Positions 6,901-13,884 of a stretch of DNA of 25,956 nt are shown here, one piece after another. Position 1 is the stretch's first letter. Each line of letters begins with the position of its first letter. A program made the position numbers and the translations under genes. The DNA is from DASYQV01 sp036005125 (lineage in GTDB: Bacteria > Acidobacteriota > Vicinamibacteria > Vicinamibacterales > UBA2999): positions 1 through 25,956 of the forward strand of contig DASYQV010000103.1 in the NCBI GenBank assembly GCA_036005125.1, in the 5' to 3' direction. The notes below the pieces were generated by a model. It saw nothing but the letters and a program-made list of their open reading frames with translations. It had not been told where the DNA came from and did no database searches.

Positions 6901-7635
6901 TCAGGCGCTCACGGCATGTTCCCAATCGGCGGGACGACGACGATCGGCGCCCCTGAACCGGGCGCGCCGATCGCACGGACGCCTGCGGTCCTCGCGGAAG
7001 GCCTCGAAGCTGAAGCCGGTGTTCACCAGCCGCTGCTCATAGTCGGCCTGAAACGACGACAGCTCGAGCTCGGAGTCGAAGTGGTACACGCGTCGCTTCC
7101 AGCCCGGGCCACAGACGGTCACCTGGAAGTTCCGTCCCCGCACGATCCACACTGATTCGTCACCCCGCACGAACAGCCACGAATCGAAAACCTTCAGCTC
7201 ACGGTGGGTGGCACCCTCCTCGACGAGCTGGACCAGCGCATCGAACAGCGCGTCGGGCAGACACGGGATCGGAATCAACAGGTCGCAGCCAAAGCGGTGC
7301 GCGCGCACCGGCGTCATCCCGAAGACGTCGGCCGAGAGCAGCGCGATAGGAATTCCGGCCGTGCAACGGGAACGGCGCAACGTGAGCACCAGGTCGACTC
7401 CCCTGCCGTCGTCGAGCCTCTCTTCGATGACCAGCACGTCGGGGGTGAAGGCCGACAGGTGCTCGAGCGCGGCAACCGCGGTCGTCACCTCGCGGACGCT
7501 CACGCCCCTCCACGCGAGATACTCCGCGTACATGTGCCGGGTGGCGGCGCTGGCGGTCACAATCAGGCAGGACCGTAGACCGAGGGGACGAACGGATAAC
7601 GCCAGGTTTTCAGAATCGGACCGGAGCAACGCCAT
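6901..7635 (-). CDS. Receiver-like (pseudo-REC) protein with conserved C-terminal domain
   Basis: A 244-residue protein with a CheY-like fold signature in residues about 20-140 but without the phosphorylation machinery. The acidic pair after the first strand is replaced by Thr-Ala (CLIVTASAATR, T27-A28), the phospho-acceptor Asp is replaced by Glu (DVLVIEERLDDGRG, E71), and the Lys of the usual LxKP motif is missing (DLLIPIPCLP). The switch Ser/Thr position is kept (ALLSA, S101). The remaining C-terminal part (SVWIVRGRNFQVTVCGPG...FQADYEQRLVNTGFSFEAF) is a small domain I cannot name. The tail is rich in Arg and Asp. The start at 7635 is chosen for GAGG five bases upstream; an in-frame ATG at 7731 would add 32 residues. 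Likely a phosphorylation-independent signalling or scaffold protein. Confidence 0.65.
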   Translation of the reverse strand: MALLRSDSENLALSVRPLGLRSCLIVTASAATRHMYAEYLAWRGVSVREVTTAVAALEHLSAFTPDVLVIEERLDDGRGVDLVLTLRRSRCTAGIPIALLSADVFGMTPVRAHRFGCDLLIPIPCLPDALFDALVQLVEEGATHRELKVFDSWLFVRGDESVWIVRGRNFQVTVCGPGWKRRVYHFDSELELSSFQADYEQRLVNTGFSFEAFREDRRRPCDRRARFRGADRRRPADWEHAVSA

Positions 7636-7826
7636 GGACACCTCGACCTCTCGGATCCAAAGGGACAGCCGAGGTTCGGGTTGATATACCCTCCCGCCGC
7701 TGTTGCGACAGTAAGCGACTTTATGGCTCATCTGTCTCCGCCGGGGACCGGACACGAGCGCGTGACCGGCGGGCATCATGTTCCACCGACGGCTACCGGC
7801 CCGACGTGCGGGCCGCGCTCTCATGT

Positions 7827-7844
7827 TTTCAAAATATATTGAAA
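7827..7844. promoter_or_regulatory. Candidate operator: TTTCAA-N6-TTGAAA inverted repeat
   Basis: A perfect 6-bp inverted repeat around a 6-bp AT spacer (AATATA) lies just before the GbsR/MarR-type regulator gene, overlapping its -35 box. MarR-fold regulators commonly bind AT-rich palindromes of about this size in their own promoter, so autoregulation is a reasonable inference. Confidence 0.5.
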
Positions 7845-7867
7845 TTCCAATAAGTACGAACTATCAT
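7839..7867 (+). promoter_or_regulatory. Putative promoter giving a leaderless transcript
   Basis: TTGAAA (7839-7844) and TATCAT (7862-7867) are separated by exactly 17 bp. The expected transcription start, about seven bases after the -10 box, falls at 7874-7875, which is the GTG start codon of the regulator. No ribosome binding site precedes that codon, which agrees with leaderless translation. Confidence 0.55.
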
Positions 7868-7874
7868 CCCGACC

Positions 7875-8426
7875 GTGGGCGCCGACACCAGGCGGATCGC
7901 CGACGACTTCGTTCAGCTCTGGGGACGCCTCGGTCCTCTCTGGGGCGTGACGCCCGTCGCCGCGCGGATGTACGCGTGGCTGCTGTGCCAGGCCGAGCCG
8001 CAGGAAGCAGAGGTCATCGGCGAGACGCTCGGGATCAGCCGCGGCGCGGTGAGCATGGGGTGCGCCGAGCTCGTCGACTGGCGCCTCGTGCACGCCGATC
8101 GCGTCGCGGGCTCGCGCCGCATCGTGTACCGGCCCGAGACCGACCCCGAGCGCGTCATCCGCAGCATCCTGCAGACGCGGAAGCGCCGGGAATGGGACCC
8201 GATCCTCGAGCATCTCCGGCCGTGGCTGGCGGACCTGCGCGGCGACCGATCGGCGGAGGCCGCACGGTTGCGCGCGCGGCTCGAGGCGATCGAACGGCTC
8301 ATCACGGTGGCCGACGAGTTCGCCGACCGCTTTCTCCAGGGCTCGCGCGTCCAGCGCCTGGGACTCAAGGCTGTGGTTGCATTCGCCCGCGGCTCCGCCA
8401 GCAGAAAAGTGAGGAGGACACCATGA
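7875..8426 (+). CDS. GbsR/MarR-family winged-helix transcriptional regulator
   Basis: DNA-binding regulator of 183 residues resembling GbsR-type members of the MarR superfamily. The N-terminus (IADDFVQLWGRLGPLWGVTPVAARMYAWLL) matches the GbsR helix that precedes the winged helix, and the recognition helix is in EVIGETLGISRGAVSMGCAELVDWRLV (about residues 48-74), followed by a wing ending in RRIVYRPETD. The C-terminal half (about 90-180) is helical and Arg/Glu rich, likely for dimerisation. The GTG at 7875 is the earliest sensible start and coincides with the predicted transcription start. The stop overlaps the start of the next gene by four bases (ATGA), so the small membrane protein is probably its co-expressed partner. 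The ligand is unknown; choline or osmolyte sensing, known for GbsR of Bacillus, cannot be assumed. Confidence 0.8.
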   Translation: MGADTRRIADDFVQLWGRLGPLWGVTPVAARMYAWLLCQAEPQEAEVIGETLGISRGAVSMGCAELVDWRLVHADRVAGSRRIVYRPETDPERVIRSILQTRKRREWDPILEHLRPWLADLRGDRSAEAARLRARLEAIERLITVADEFADRFLQGSRVQRLGLKAVVAFARGSASRKVRRTP

Positions 8427-8782
8427 CCCCTATCAATGCATTTCTCGTCGGGATCGGGACGATGACCGCGCTGGCCGTCGGCATGCTGTGGTTCGTCCGC
8501 GCGCCGCTGATGGCGCTCCTGCGCGACCTGTGCCGCGAAGAACACCGTGCCCAGTTCTGGGCCAAGATCTATGCTGTGAGCGTCGTCCTGTTGGTGCTGC
8601 TGGCCGTCCTGATCGAGCCGCCGGAGGCGTCCGACGCCGGGATCGTGCCGTTCGTCGAGTTCGTTGCGATGTTTCGCGCCGGGATGGTTGGTCTGCTCGC
8701 CGCGGTTGGCCTGCTCGCGTTCGTCGCCCTGCAGTTCATTCAGGCGCAGGATGCCGAACGCCGGCGGCAGCGCGGCGCGTGA
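8423..8782 (+). CDS. Small membrane protein, translationally coupled to the regulator
   Basis: A 119-residue protein I cannot name, with three hydrophobic segments: about 3-23 (AFLVGIGTMTALAVGMLWFV), about 46-64 (KIYAVSVVLLVLLAVLI) and about 83-108 (MVGLLAAVGLLAFVALQFI). A basic patch (RDLCREEHRAQFWAK) lies between the first two, and the tail is charged (QDAERRRQRGA). A strong GAGGAGG lies six bases before the ATG, and the ATG overlaps the stop codon of the regulator. Together these argue for a two-gene operon in which the regulator controls this protein. Its length and layout suggest a signalling or transport accessory rather than an enzyme, but no motif supports a specific role. Confidence 0.75.
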   Translation: MTPINAFLVGIGTMTALAVGMLWFVRAPLMALLRDLCREEHRAQFWAKIYAVSVVLLVLLAVLIEPPEASDAGIVPFVEFVAMFRAGMVGLLAAVGLLAFVALQFIQAQDAERRRQRGA

Positions 8783-8812
8783 AGCCTCTCCGATCGTAAA
8801 GCTCAGGGCGTT

Positions 8813-9457
8813 GTGGAGAAACCCCGCTATATGCACAACGAACCGCAGCGCCTGTCGATGCTTCGGTCCTACACGGCGGCTGACGCGCTGACGCTCGCCA
8901 ACGCCTCCTGCGGAACGTTGTCGATTTTTCTCTGTTTGAGTTATCTCGCGGACAACAAATCGGTCGAGTTGTGGCTCGCGTTCGTGCTGCCGATCTTCGC
9001 GCTGCTTTTCGACGCGCTCGATGGCTACGTGGCGCGACTCGAATCACACCGGCAGTCGCGGCTCGGCGCGGATCTGGACTCCCTTGCAGATATCGTGTCG
9101 TTCGGCGTCGCGCCGGCGGTGCTCGGCTACACGCTCGGACTACGCGGGTTCTGGGATGTCGTGCTGCTGACATGCTTTGTCTGTTGTGGTATCAGCCGTC
9201 TCGCGCGCTTCAACGTCACCGCCGCGGCCCTGACGAACACCGCCACCGGGAAGGTTCGCTACTTTGAAGGCACTCCCATTCCCACCAGCATTGTCATCGT
9301 TATTGTCCTCGCCGTCCTCTACGCGCTCGGGTTGACCGGCGAGCAATTCTGGCTGGGACACTGGGTGGTGCTCGGCCGCGGCTTTCATCCTTTCTCCACG
9401 CTCTTTTTCGTCAGCGGGAGCCTGATGATCAGCACGATCAAGGTTCCCAAACCCTGA
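8813..9457 (+). CDS. pssA: CDP-diacylglycerol--serine O-phosphatidyltransferase
   Basis: Membrane enzyme joining CDP-diacylglycerol and L-serine to make phosphatidylserine, precursor of phosphatidylethanolamine. The CDP-alcohol phosphatidyltransferase signature is complete: D67-x2-D70-G71-x2-A74-R75-x9-G85-x3-D89-x3-D93. About six hydrophobic segments cover the 214 residues. The N-terminal motif TAADALTLANASCG is typical of PssA (TxxNxxxG) and argues against PgsA. The GTG at 8813 is the longest start; the ATG at 8831, with GGAG 11 bases upstream, is a real alternative and would remove six residues. The usual neighbour, phosphatidylserine decarboxylase, is not in the window, and the gene stands alone, 30 bp after the small membrane protein and on the same strand. 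Confidence 0.88.
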   Translation: MEKPRYMHNEPQRLSMLRSYTAADALTLANASCGTLSIFLCLSYLADNKSVELWLAFVLPIFALLFDALDGYVARLESHRQSRLGADLDSLADIVSFGVAPAVLGYTLGLRGFWDVVLLTCFVCCGISRLARFNVTAAALTNTATGKVRYFEGTPIPTSIVIVIVLAVLYALGLTGEQFWLGHWVVLGRGFHPFSTLFFVSGSLMISTIKVPKP

Positions 9458-9519
9458 GGCGGCTGAGCGGCCCGCGTGCCACTCGCGACGATTCCCCCCG
9501 CCCTTCGGCCGGACCGACC

Positions 9520-9525
9520 TATAAT
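9520..9525 (+). promoter_or_regulatory. Putative -10 box (TATAAT) of the beta-propeller gene
   Basis: A perfect TATAAT lies 36 bp before the ATG at 9562, giving a leader of about 30 nt with GGAGGAAGAG as ribosome binding site. The -35 region is a run of C and is not recognisable. Confidence 0.5.
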
Positions 9526-9561
9526 GCGGCGACTCTCTCGGCTATCGAAGCGGAGGAAGAG

Positions 9562-10752
9562 ATGCGAAGTGTGCGATCGAAACGTCTGTACGGGTGTGCG
9601 GCCTTCCTTGCGGTTCTCGCCGCGCTCGGCGTCGCGCAACTGGTCCTGGACCGCGGAGCCGGTGCGCAGGAAAACCGGGGGCAGGCGCCACGATTCGAGG
9701 TCGACCCTCTGTGGCCGAAGCCGCTGCCGAACAACTGGGTCCTTGGCATGACGATCGGTGTTGCCGTCGACGCCCAGAACCACGTATGGATCGTTCATCG
9801 TCAGGCCAGCGTCGAGGACAACTTCAAGGCCGCTGCGCTGAACCCGCCGTTCGGCACCTGCTGCATTCCGGCTCCTCCCGTTCTGGAGTTCGACGCGGCC
9901 GGCAACCTCGTGGGGCACTGGGGCGGCCCCGGACCAGGCTATGAATGGCCCGATTCGAACCATGGAATCACCGTCGACCACAAGGGGAACGTCTGGATTG
10001 GCAGCAACGGCCCGAAGGATACGCACGTCCTGAAATTCACCAAGTCCGGAAAGTTCCTGCTGCAGATCGGCAAGATGGGCAAGAGCGGCGGCAGCAACGA
10101 CACCGAGAACCTCGGGAAGCCCGCCAAGGTCTATGTCGATCCGTCGACAAACGAGCTCTACGTCGGCGACGGCTATGGCAACCGGCGCGTGATCGTGTAC
10201 GACGCGGATACCGGCAAATACAAGAGGCATTGGGGCGCGTACGGCAACAAGCCGGACGACACGCCATTCAAATACAACCCCGATGCGCCACCTCCCCAGC
10301 AGTTTGGCAATCCAGTGCACTGTGCGGAGGTCTCGAAAGACGGTCTCGTCTACGCGTGCGATCGAAGCGTGGATCGCGTGCAGGTGTTCCAGAAGAACGG
10401 AACGTTCGTGAAGGAAGGGTTCTTCGCGAAAAGAACCCTGCGTTCGGGGTCGGTGTGGGACCTCGCCTTTTCCAGAGATCCTCAGCAGCGCTACATATAC
10501 ATCGCTGATGGCGTGAACGAGAAGGTGTACATCGCGTTGCGCGATTCGCTCGAACTGTTGACGAGCTTCGGCGCTGGCGGGCGGCAGCCCGGTCAGTTCT
10601 ACGGCGTCCACAGCATCGCGACCGATTCCGCGGGCAACATCTACACAACCGAGACGTACTCCGGCGCGCGGGTCCAGAAGTTCGTCTTCAAAGGCATGGG
10701 GCCGGTTCAGAAAACCGACCAAGGAGTAGTCTGGCCGTCCTCGTCGAGATAG
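9562..10752 (+). CDS. Secreted NHL-repeat-type beta-propeller protein
   Basis: A 396-residue exported protein with NHL/SMP-30-like propeller repeats. The signal peptide is visible (GCAAFLAVLAALGVAQLVL, then GAGAQE). Repeats of the form G(I/V)xVD..GNVWI...VLKF appear in order: MTIGVAVDAQNHVWIVHR, HGITVDHKGNVWIGSN, AKVYVDPSTNELYVGDGYGNRRVIVYD, CAEVSKDGLVYACDRSVDRVQVF, WDLAFSRDPQQRYIYIADG and HSIATDSAGNIYTTETYSGARVQKFVF, about six blades. A Cys pair (FGTCC, about residue 95) sits in a loop between the first two blades. Proteins of this kind bind small ligands or partner proteins or act as lyases; no catalytic residues can be assigned here. The gene has its own promoter-like box and is followed by a strong stem-loop, so it is probably monocistronic. 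Confidence 0.82.
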   Translation: MRSVRSKRLYGCAAFLAVLAALGVAQLVLDRGAGAQENRGQAPRFEVDPLWPKPLPNNWVLGMTIGVAVDAQNHVWIVHRQASVEDNFKAAALNPPFGTCCIPAPPVLEFDAAGNLVGHWGGPGPGYEWPDSNHGITVDHKGNVWIGSNGPKDTHVLKFTKSGKFLLQIGKMGKSGGSNDTENLGKPAKVYVDPSTNELYVGDGYGNRRVIVYDADTGKYKRHWGAYGNKPDDTPFKYNPDAPPPQQFGNPVHCAEVSKDGLVYACDRSVDRVQVFQKNGTFVKEGFFAKRTLRSGSVWDLAFSRDPQQRYIYIADGVNEKVYIALRDSLELLTSFGAGGRQPGQFYGVHSIATDSAGNIYTTETYSGARVQKFVFKGMGPVQKTDQGVVWPSSSR

Positions 10753-10764
10753 CCTCCAGGCAGT

Positions 10765-10800
10765 CCTGGGCTCTGCATCACTGTCCCTGCAGAGCCCAGG
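10765..10800 (+). terminator. Strong stem-loop after the beta-propeller gene
   Basis: A perfect 13-bp stem (CCTGGGCTCTGCA pairing with TGCAGAGCCCAGG) encloses a 10-nt loop, starting 13 bases after the stop codon at 10752. There is no U-tract, so it would act as an RNA-stabilising or Rho-assisted end rather than a classic intrinsic terminator. It also lies in the convergent gap with the ligase gene. Confidence 0.7.
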
Positions 10801-10982
10801 CAAGCGTGCGTGTACAATCCGCGGGATTAGGATACCGGTCGCAAGTTCCGCGACACTCATCCGTACGAAGAACACCGGGCGCCCGTCGGATGCGGCCGAT
10901 CGGCGTTACCTCGAAGAGTTGTTGCGAGCGGAACGGGAACGGTCGTGAACGGTCGGGCGGGATCTCGCAGTCGGCTCTGCAA

Positions 10983-11861
10983 TCACTCCGTCTCCCTGAC
11001 GACGTCGCGTGCCGGTTTGTCGGTGCGGATCCCGAGCAGCCGTGCATGGCGAAGCTTGCCGTGAACCGTCCACTCGATGAACGCGACCTGCACGACAATC
11101 TCGGGGCGCACCCAGTGCGAGCGGATGCGCGGCAGGCCGACTGCTCTGGTGAACGGCGGCGTTGCGATCTCGATGCTGCCAAGTTGCGCCCGGAGGGCCA
11201 GCAACAGCTTCGTGTCGAAGCCCGTGCCGACCTTCCCGGCGAATACGAAGTCATCCTGATCGAAATAGCCCACGAGCAGCGCGCCGAGCCCTACGCGGCT
11301 CCCCTGCGGATCGGTAAACCCGCCGACGACGAGCTCCTGGGTCGCCTCGCACTTCATCTTCAGCCAGTGCCGCGAGCGGCGATGCTCGTAGGGTGAGTTG
11401 CGCCGCTTCGCAATAACACCCTCCCAGCCCTCCTGGCACGCACGCTCCCACGGCTTCGGATCGTCCAGCGAGGCGACGGGCTGCATCGGCGCCCGCAGAG
11501 CCAAGCTGTTCAAGAGCGCGCGGCGCTCCTCGAGCGGCAGCAACGTCACGTCGCGGCCATCGAGCCACAGGATGTCGAAGACGTGATATGCGACTTTGCC
11601 CGGCCTGCCCCACATGCCAGTGGCCTCGCCGTCGAGAATCACGTCGCTCACCGGCAGGTCCGCGACAGCCTTGACGACGGACGGATAGGAGGCGTTGAGC
11701 GGCAGCCGATTGCGCGACAGGAGACGCACGTCCATTCCGTGTTTGAACGCGAGCAGACGGATCCCATCGAGCTTGCGCTCGAAGATCCACTCCGGGCCGG
11801 TGAACCGCTCCTCGGTGAGCGTGGCGGCCATGGGCTCCAGCCATTCTGGAAAGACGGTCAT
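10983..11861 (-). CDS. Stand-alone ATP-dependent DNA ligase (LigD-ligase/LigC-like)
   Basis: ATP-dependent DNA ligase of 292 residues, containing only the adenylation and OB-fold domains. Nucleotidyltransferase motifs are visible in order: motif I ERKLDGIR (adenylated Lys about 30), motif III LDGEATG, motif IIIa YHVFDILWLDG, motif IV EGVIAKRR, and motif V HWLKMKC. The OB-fold half contains the LigD-type GFTDPQGSRVGLGALLVGYF and FAGKVGTGF strands. There is no polymerase or phosphoesterase domain in this polypeptide, and no Ku gene in the window. Enzymes of this type act in non-homologous end joining or base repair. The start at 11861 has no clear ribosome binding site; the N-terminus PEWLEPMAATL fits the family well, so the start is likely right within a few codons. 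The lipoprotein gene lies 62 bp upstream on the same strand. Confidence 0.87.
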   Translation of the reverse strand: MTVFPEWLEPMAATLTEERFTGPEWIFERKLDGIRLLAFKHGMDVRLLSRNRLPLNASYPSVVKAVADLPVSDVILDGEATGMWGRPGKVAYHVFDILWLDGRDVTLLPLEERRALLNSLALRAPMQPVASLDDPKPWERACQEGWEGVIAKRRNSPYEHRRSRHWLKMKCEATQELVVGGFTDPQGSRVGLGALLVGYFDQDDFVFAGKVGTGFDTKLLLALRAQLGSIEIATPPFTRAVGLPRIRSHWVRPEIVVQVAFIEWTVHGKLRHARLLGIRTDKPARDVVRETE

Positions 11862-11923
11862 GTGACGAGTCCGGATGAGTGATCGCTCAGCGGGGCACGT
11901 GAACCTGGCGGGCTCAATTCCAA

Positions 11924-12037
11924 TCAGCGAGAGGATGTCGTGTGGGAAGAGTGCACCATCATCTGGGTCGATCCCGCACAGCCCAGCAGGGCCAGGACGG
12001 TCAACGCGGCAATCACATAACGAAGAGCTCTGCGCAT
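11924..12037 (-). CDS. Small lipoprotein, 37 residues
   Basis: A short frame reads MRRALRYVIAALTVLALLGC as a complete lipoprotein signal: two to three Arg, a hydrophobic core, and a lipobox LLGC with Cys at residue 20. The predicted mature part is only 18 residues (CAGSTQMMVHSSHTTSSR), Ser/Thr/His-rich. GAGGG lies a few bases before the ATG at 12037. It lies upstream of and on the same strand as the ligase gene. It resembles entericidin-like small lipoproteins in size but not in sequence. The signal structure and ribosome binding site make it a credible gene although it is very short. Confidence 0.55.
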   Translation of the reverse strand: MRRALRYVIAALTVLALLGCAGSTQMMVHSSHTTSSR

Positions 12038-12101
12038 TGGACCCTCAGGGCAGGGCGCTTGACTGGTTGGCCGGTGCAACGCACGTACCGATGGTGGCGC
12101 A

Positions 12102-12155
12102 CGTAGGCGGGGTCTTCAGACCCGGCGCGTGCCGCATCTAAAGATGCGGCCTACG
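12102..12155. repeat. REP-like palindromic element, copy 1
   Basis: A 54-bp element bounded by CGTAGG and CCTACG. It contains two nested palindromes: GGGTCTTCAGACCC and GCCGCATCTAAAGATGCGGC. It lies between the lipoprotein gene and the YkvA gene. The three other copies in the window share both cores and the outer CGTAGG ends. Confidence 0.88.
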
Positions 12156-12191
12156 AAAAACCGCGGCGGGAGGAGACTTTCTGCAGAGCGT

Positions 12192-12548
12192 TCAGTTGCG
12201 ACGCCACTCGGCGTCGATGAAGCCGTCGCTGGCAGCCATCGGGGAGTACGCCCGGCCCCGGGCGATCGCCTCCTCGTGAAACGCCTTCGCACCCGCCGGG
12301 CAGAGCCTCAGGAATATTTCGAGCGCCAACAAGAGGATGCCCAGGTCATCGAGCTGTCCAATGATCGGGAAGACGTCAGGTATGAAATCGAGCGGCGAGA
12401 TCGCATAGAGCACCGCCAGGAGCGGCACGCCTTTGATCAGCAGAGGCACCCTCGGCTCCCGTAGAAGCCTCAGCGCGAGCCGCGCCTGCGAGAGCAACGT
12501 TCGAAGGAGTCCTGGCCTCGACAATAACGATGTCACCCGCGTTGCCAT
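12192..12548 (-). CDS. YkvA family protein (DUF1232)
   Basis: A 118-residue membrane-associated protein of the YkvA/DUF1232 family, function unknown. The family signature is intact: LLAVLYAISPLDFIPDVFPI followed by GQLDDLGIL (about residues 54-84), inside hydrophobic segments. The N-terminal part (LLSRPGLLRTLLSQARLALRLL) is probably an amphipathic helix. I placed the start at the ATG at 12548, preceded by GGGAGACAGGA, rather than at 12578. The gene stands between two REP-like copies, which probably isolate it transcriptionally. The family is broadly distributed and small; no partner is evident here. Confidence 0.85.
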   Translation of the reverse strand: MATRVTSLLSRPGLLRTLLSQARLALRLLREPRVPLLIKGVPLLAVLYAISPLDFIPDVFPIIGQLDDLGILLLALEIFLRLCPAGAKAFHEEAIARGRAYSPMAASDGFIDAEWRRN

Positions 12549-12595
12549 GTCCTGTCTCCCGAGGAAAGACCTACGCAAAAAGCGGACTCAAGGCG

Positions 12596-12695
12596 TACGT
12601 AGGCCGGGTCTTCAGACCCGGCGCTCGCCAGGCCCCATCTGAACGCGCTCGGCCGCATCTAAAGATGCGGCCTACGTAGAGATGCGGCCCACGTC
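12596..12695. repeat. REP-like palindromic element, copy 2, with a partial extra half
   Basis: Runs from TACGTAGG (12596) to CCTACGTA (12678), with cores GGGTCTTCAGACCC and GCCGCATCTAAAGATGCGGC separated by about 35 bp of unrelated sequence. A further half-unit, GATGCGGCCCACGT, follows at 12681-12694, ending near the stop codon of the minus-strand gene at 12709. Confidence 0.88.
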
Positions 12696-12708
12696 ACTCA
12701 CGGGACGA

Positions 12709-13785
12709 CTACCGGGGCGCTCCGGAACCCGAACCTGCGGCTGCCTGCGCGGCTCTCTCCTGCGCGCGGTGACCTGCCAGGATACCGTGCATCCCGGAAT
12801 TTCCCTCGTGGCACGCGTATTCGTAGATCGCCTCGCTGCGGCTCTTCAAAGGAATCATCACCGTCCAGGGCTTCGACCAGGTTGTCGGGTCGGTGATCGT
12901 CACTTCGTAGTTCAACGTCGTTGGTCCGACGCGGGTGAAACGCTCGACGAGATGCAGATGCTCGCTCGACTCCCTGAACTCGCTCTTCGTGGAAAAATTG
13001 CGCGTCTCGACGACCAGCGTGTCGCCTTCCCAGCGCCCGCGCGCGTCGCCATTCCACTGGCGGATCGCGTCGCCGACGTGCGGACGTCCGTCGACCGGGA
13101 TGAGGCGGGCATCGTGCGCCATCTCGCTCAAGATCGCCACGTGGGTGGGGCTCTGGAAGATCTGGTAGTAGCTGTTGTACCCGGCGCCAATCTTCGGCAC
13201 ACCGAAGTTCACGCACCGTTCGCCGGCGGGGCGGTCCTCAGGGCCATCGGCCGGGTGAAGCTTCGAGTACTCCATGCGGGCGGCGCGCCGCTTCTGGGCT
13301 TCCGGTGTGAGCGAAGGAATCTTCCCGTCGGGAGGATCGGTGATGAGCGACGTGCGGAGGTCTTCGAAGTCACGCTCCACGAGCCAGAACTGGTTGTAAT
13401 TGCCCGTACCCGGATCATAGGAACCCGGCTTCTTGATCCGGTCCAGCGCCGCAAGCACCAGGCCGTCGCCGAACTGCGCATCGCCGTCGTTGGCCACGAT
13501 CTCGTCGGCGATCTTCTTCACCTCAGCCAGTTCCTGCGCCGTCACGAACTGCCGGCCGGCCCAGTGCTTCGGCCGCTCGAGCGGCGTCGCGCTGTTGTTC
13601 GCCCAGATGCCCTGCAGATCCGGCCGGCCATCGGCGGTTCGTGGCGCCCTCCAATCTGCCGCCGCGCGTGTCGAATTGGCCGTCGCCGGCTTCTGCTCGG
13701 CGAGCGCGACAACAGTCATCATCGCGGCCAACGACATGGCAACGGCCGCGGCGCCCGCCATCGACGTAACGGATCGATCGCGCAT
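12709..13785 (-). CDS. Secreted protein of unknown function, PDLQGxW / CHEGN family (copy 2)
   Basis: A 358-residue exported protein, paralogous to the gene at 5639-6826. The signal peptide region is SMAGAAAVAMSLAAMMTVVALA. Family blocks in order: RPDLQGIW, TPLERPKHW, SLITDPPDGKIPSLTPEA, GERC (Cys about 191), LIPVDGRPHVG, RGRWEGDTLVVETRNFS, LVERFTRVGPTTLNYEVTI, and YACHEGNSGM (Cys about 325). It lacks the longer charged C-terminal tail of copy 1. A TTG codon at 13791 is in frame, but the ATG at 13785 with AGGCAGG upstream is better placed. A perfect TATAAT on this strand at 13839-13834 leaves a leader of about 42 nt. The conserved Cys pair and CHEGN block are the most likely functional residues (inference). 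Confidence 0.8.
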   Translation of the reverse strand: MRDRSVTSMAGAAAVAMSLAAMMTVVALAEQKPATANSTRAAADWRAPRTADGRPDLQGIWANNSATPLERPKHWAGRQFVTAQELAEVKKIADEIVANDGDAQFGDGLVLAALDRIKKPGSYDPGTGNYNQFWLVERDFEDLRTSLITDPPDGKIPSLTPEAQKRRAARMEYSKLHPADGPEDRPAGERCVNFGVPKIGAGYNSYYQIFQSPTHVAILSEMAHDARLIPVDGRPHVGDAIRQWNGDARGRWEGDTLVVETRNFSTKSEFRESSEHLHLVERFTRVGPTTLNYEVTITDPTTWSKPWTVMIPLKSRSEAIYEYACHEGNSGMHGILAGHRAQERAAQAAAGSGSGAPR

Positions 13786-13833
13786 CTCCAAACCTGCCTT
13801 TCGGTTGCTCGGACTTCGGGTGACCAGGAACGG

Positions 13834-13839
13834 ATTATA
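13834..13839 (-). promoter_or_regulatory. Putative -10 box (TATAAT), minus strand
   Basis: On the minus strand this reads GCGTTTATAATC, identical over 12 bases to the sequence before the carrier gene at 4113-4124. Transcription would begin near 13827, giving a leader of about 42 nt before the ATG at 13785. No convincing -35 box. Confidence 0.5.
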
Positions 13840-13884
13840 AACGCTTTGGCGGACCTGAAAGCGGCGGCCTTCTATATAGTCCCG

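Noticed and set aside
10826..10948. A short frame ending in RPSDAADRRYLEELLRAER-type sequence, after a TACAAT box at 10813-10818.
   Set aside because: It has a protein-like helix but no ATG, GTG or TTG start and no ribosome binding site; it could be a remnant or an upstream regulatory transcript, and I cannot support either.
11875..12141. Plus-strand frame of 88 codons in the gap upstream of the ligase.
   Set aside because: It runs into the REP-like element, has no ribosome binding site, and is antisense to the small lipoprotein frame, which has clear signal features.
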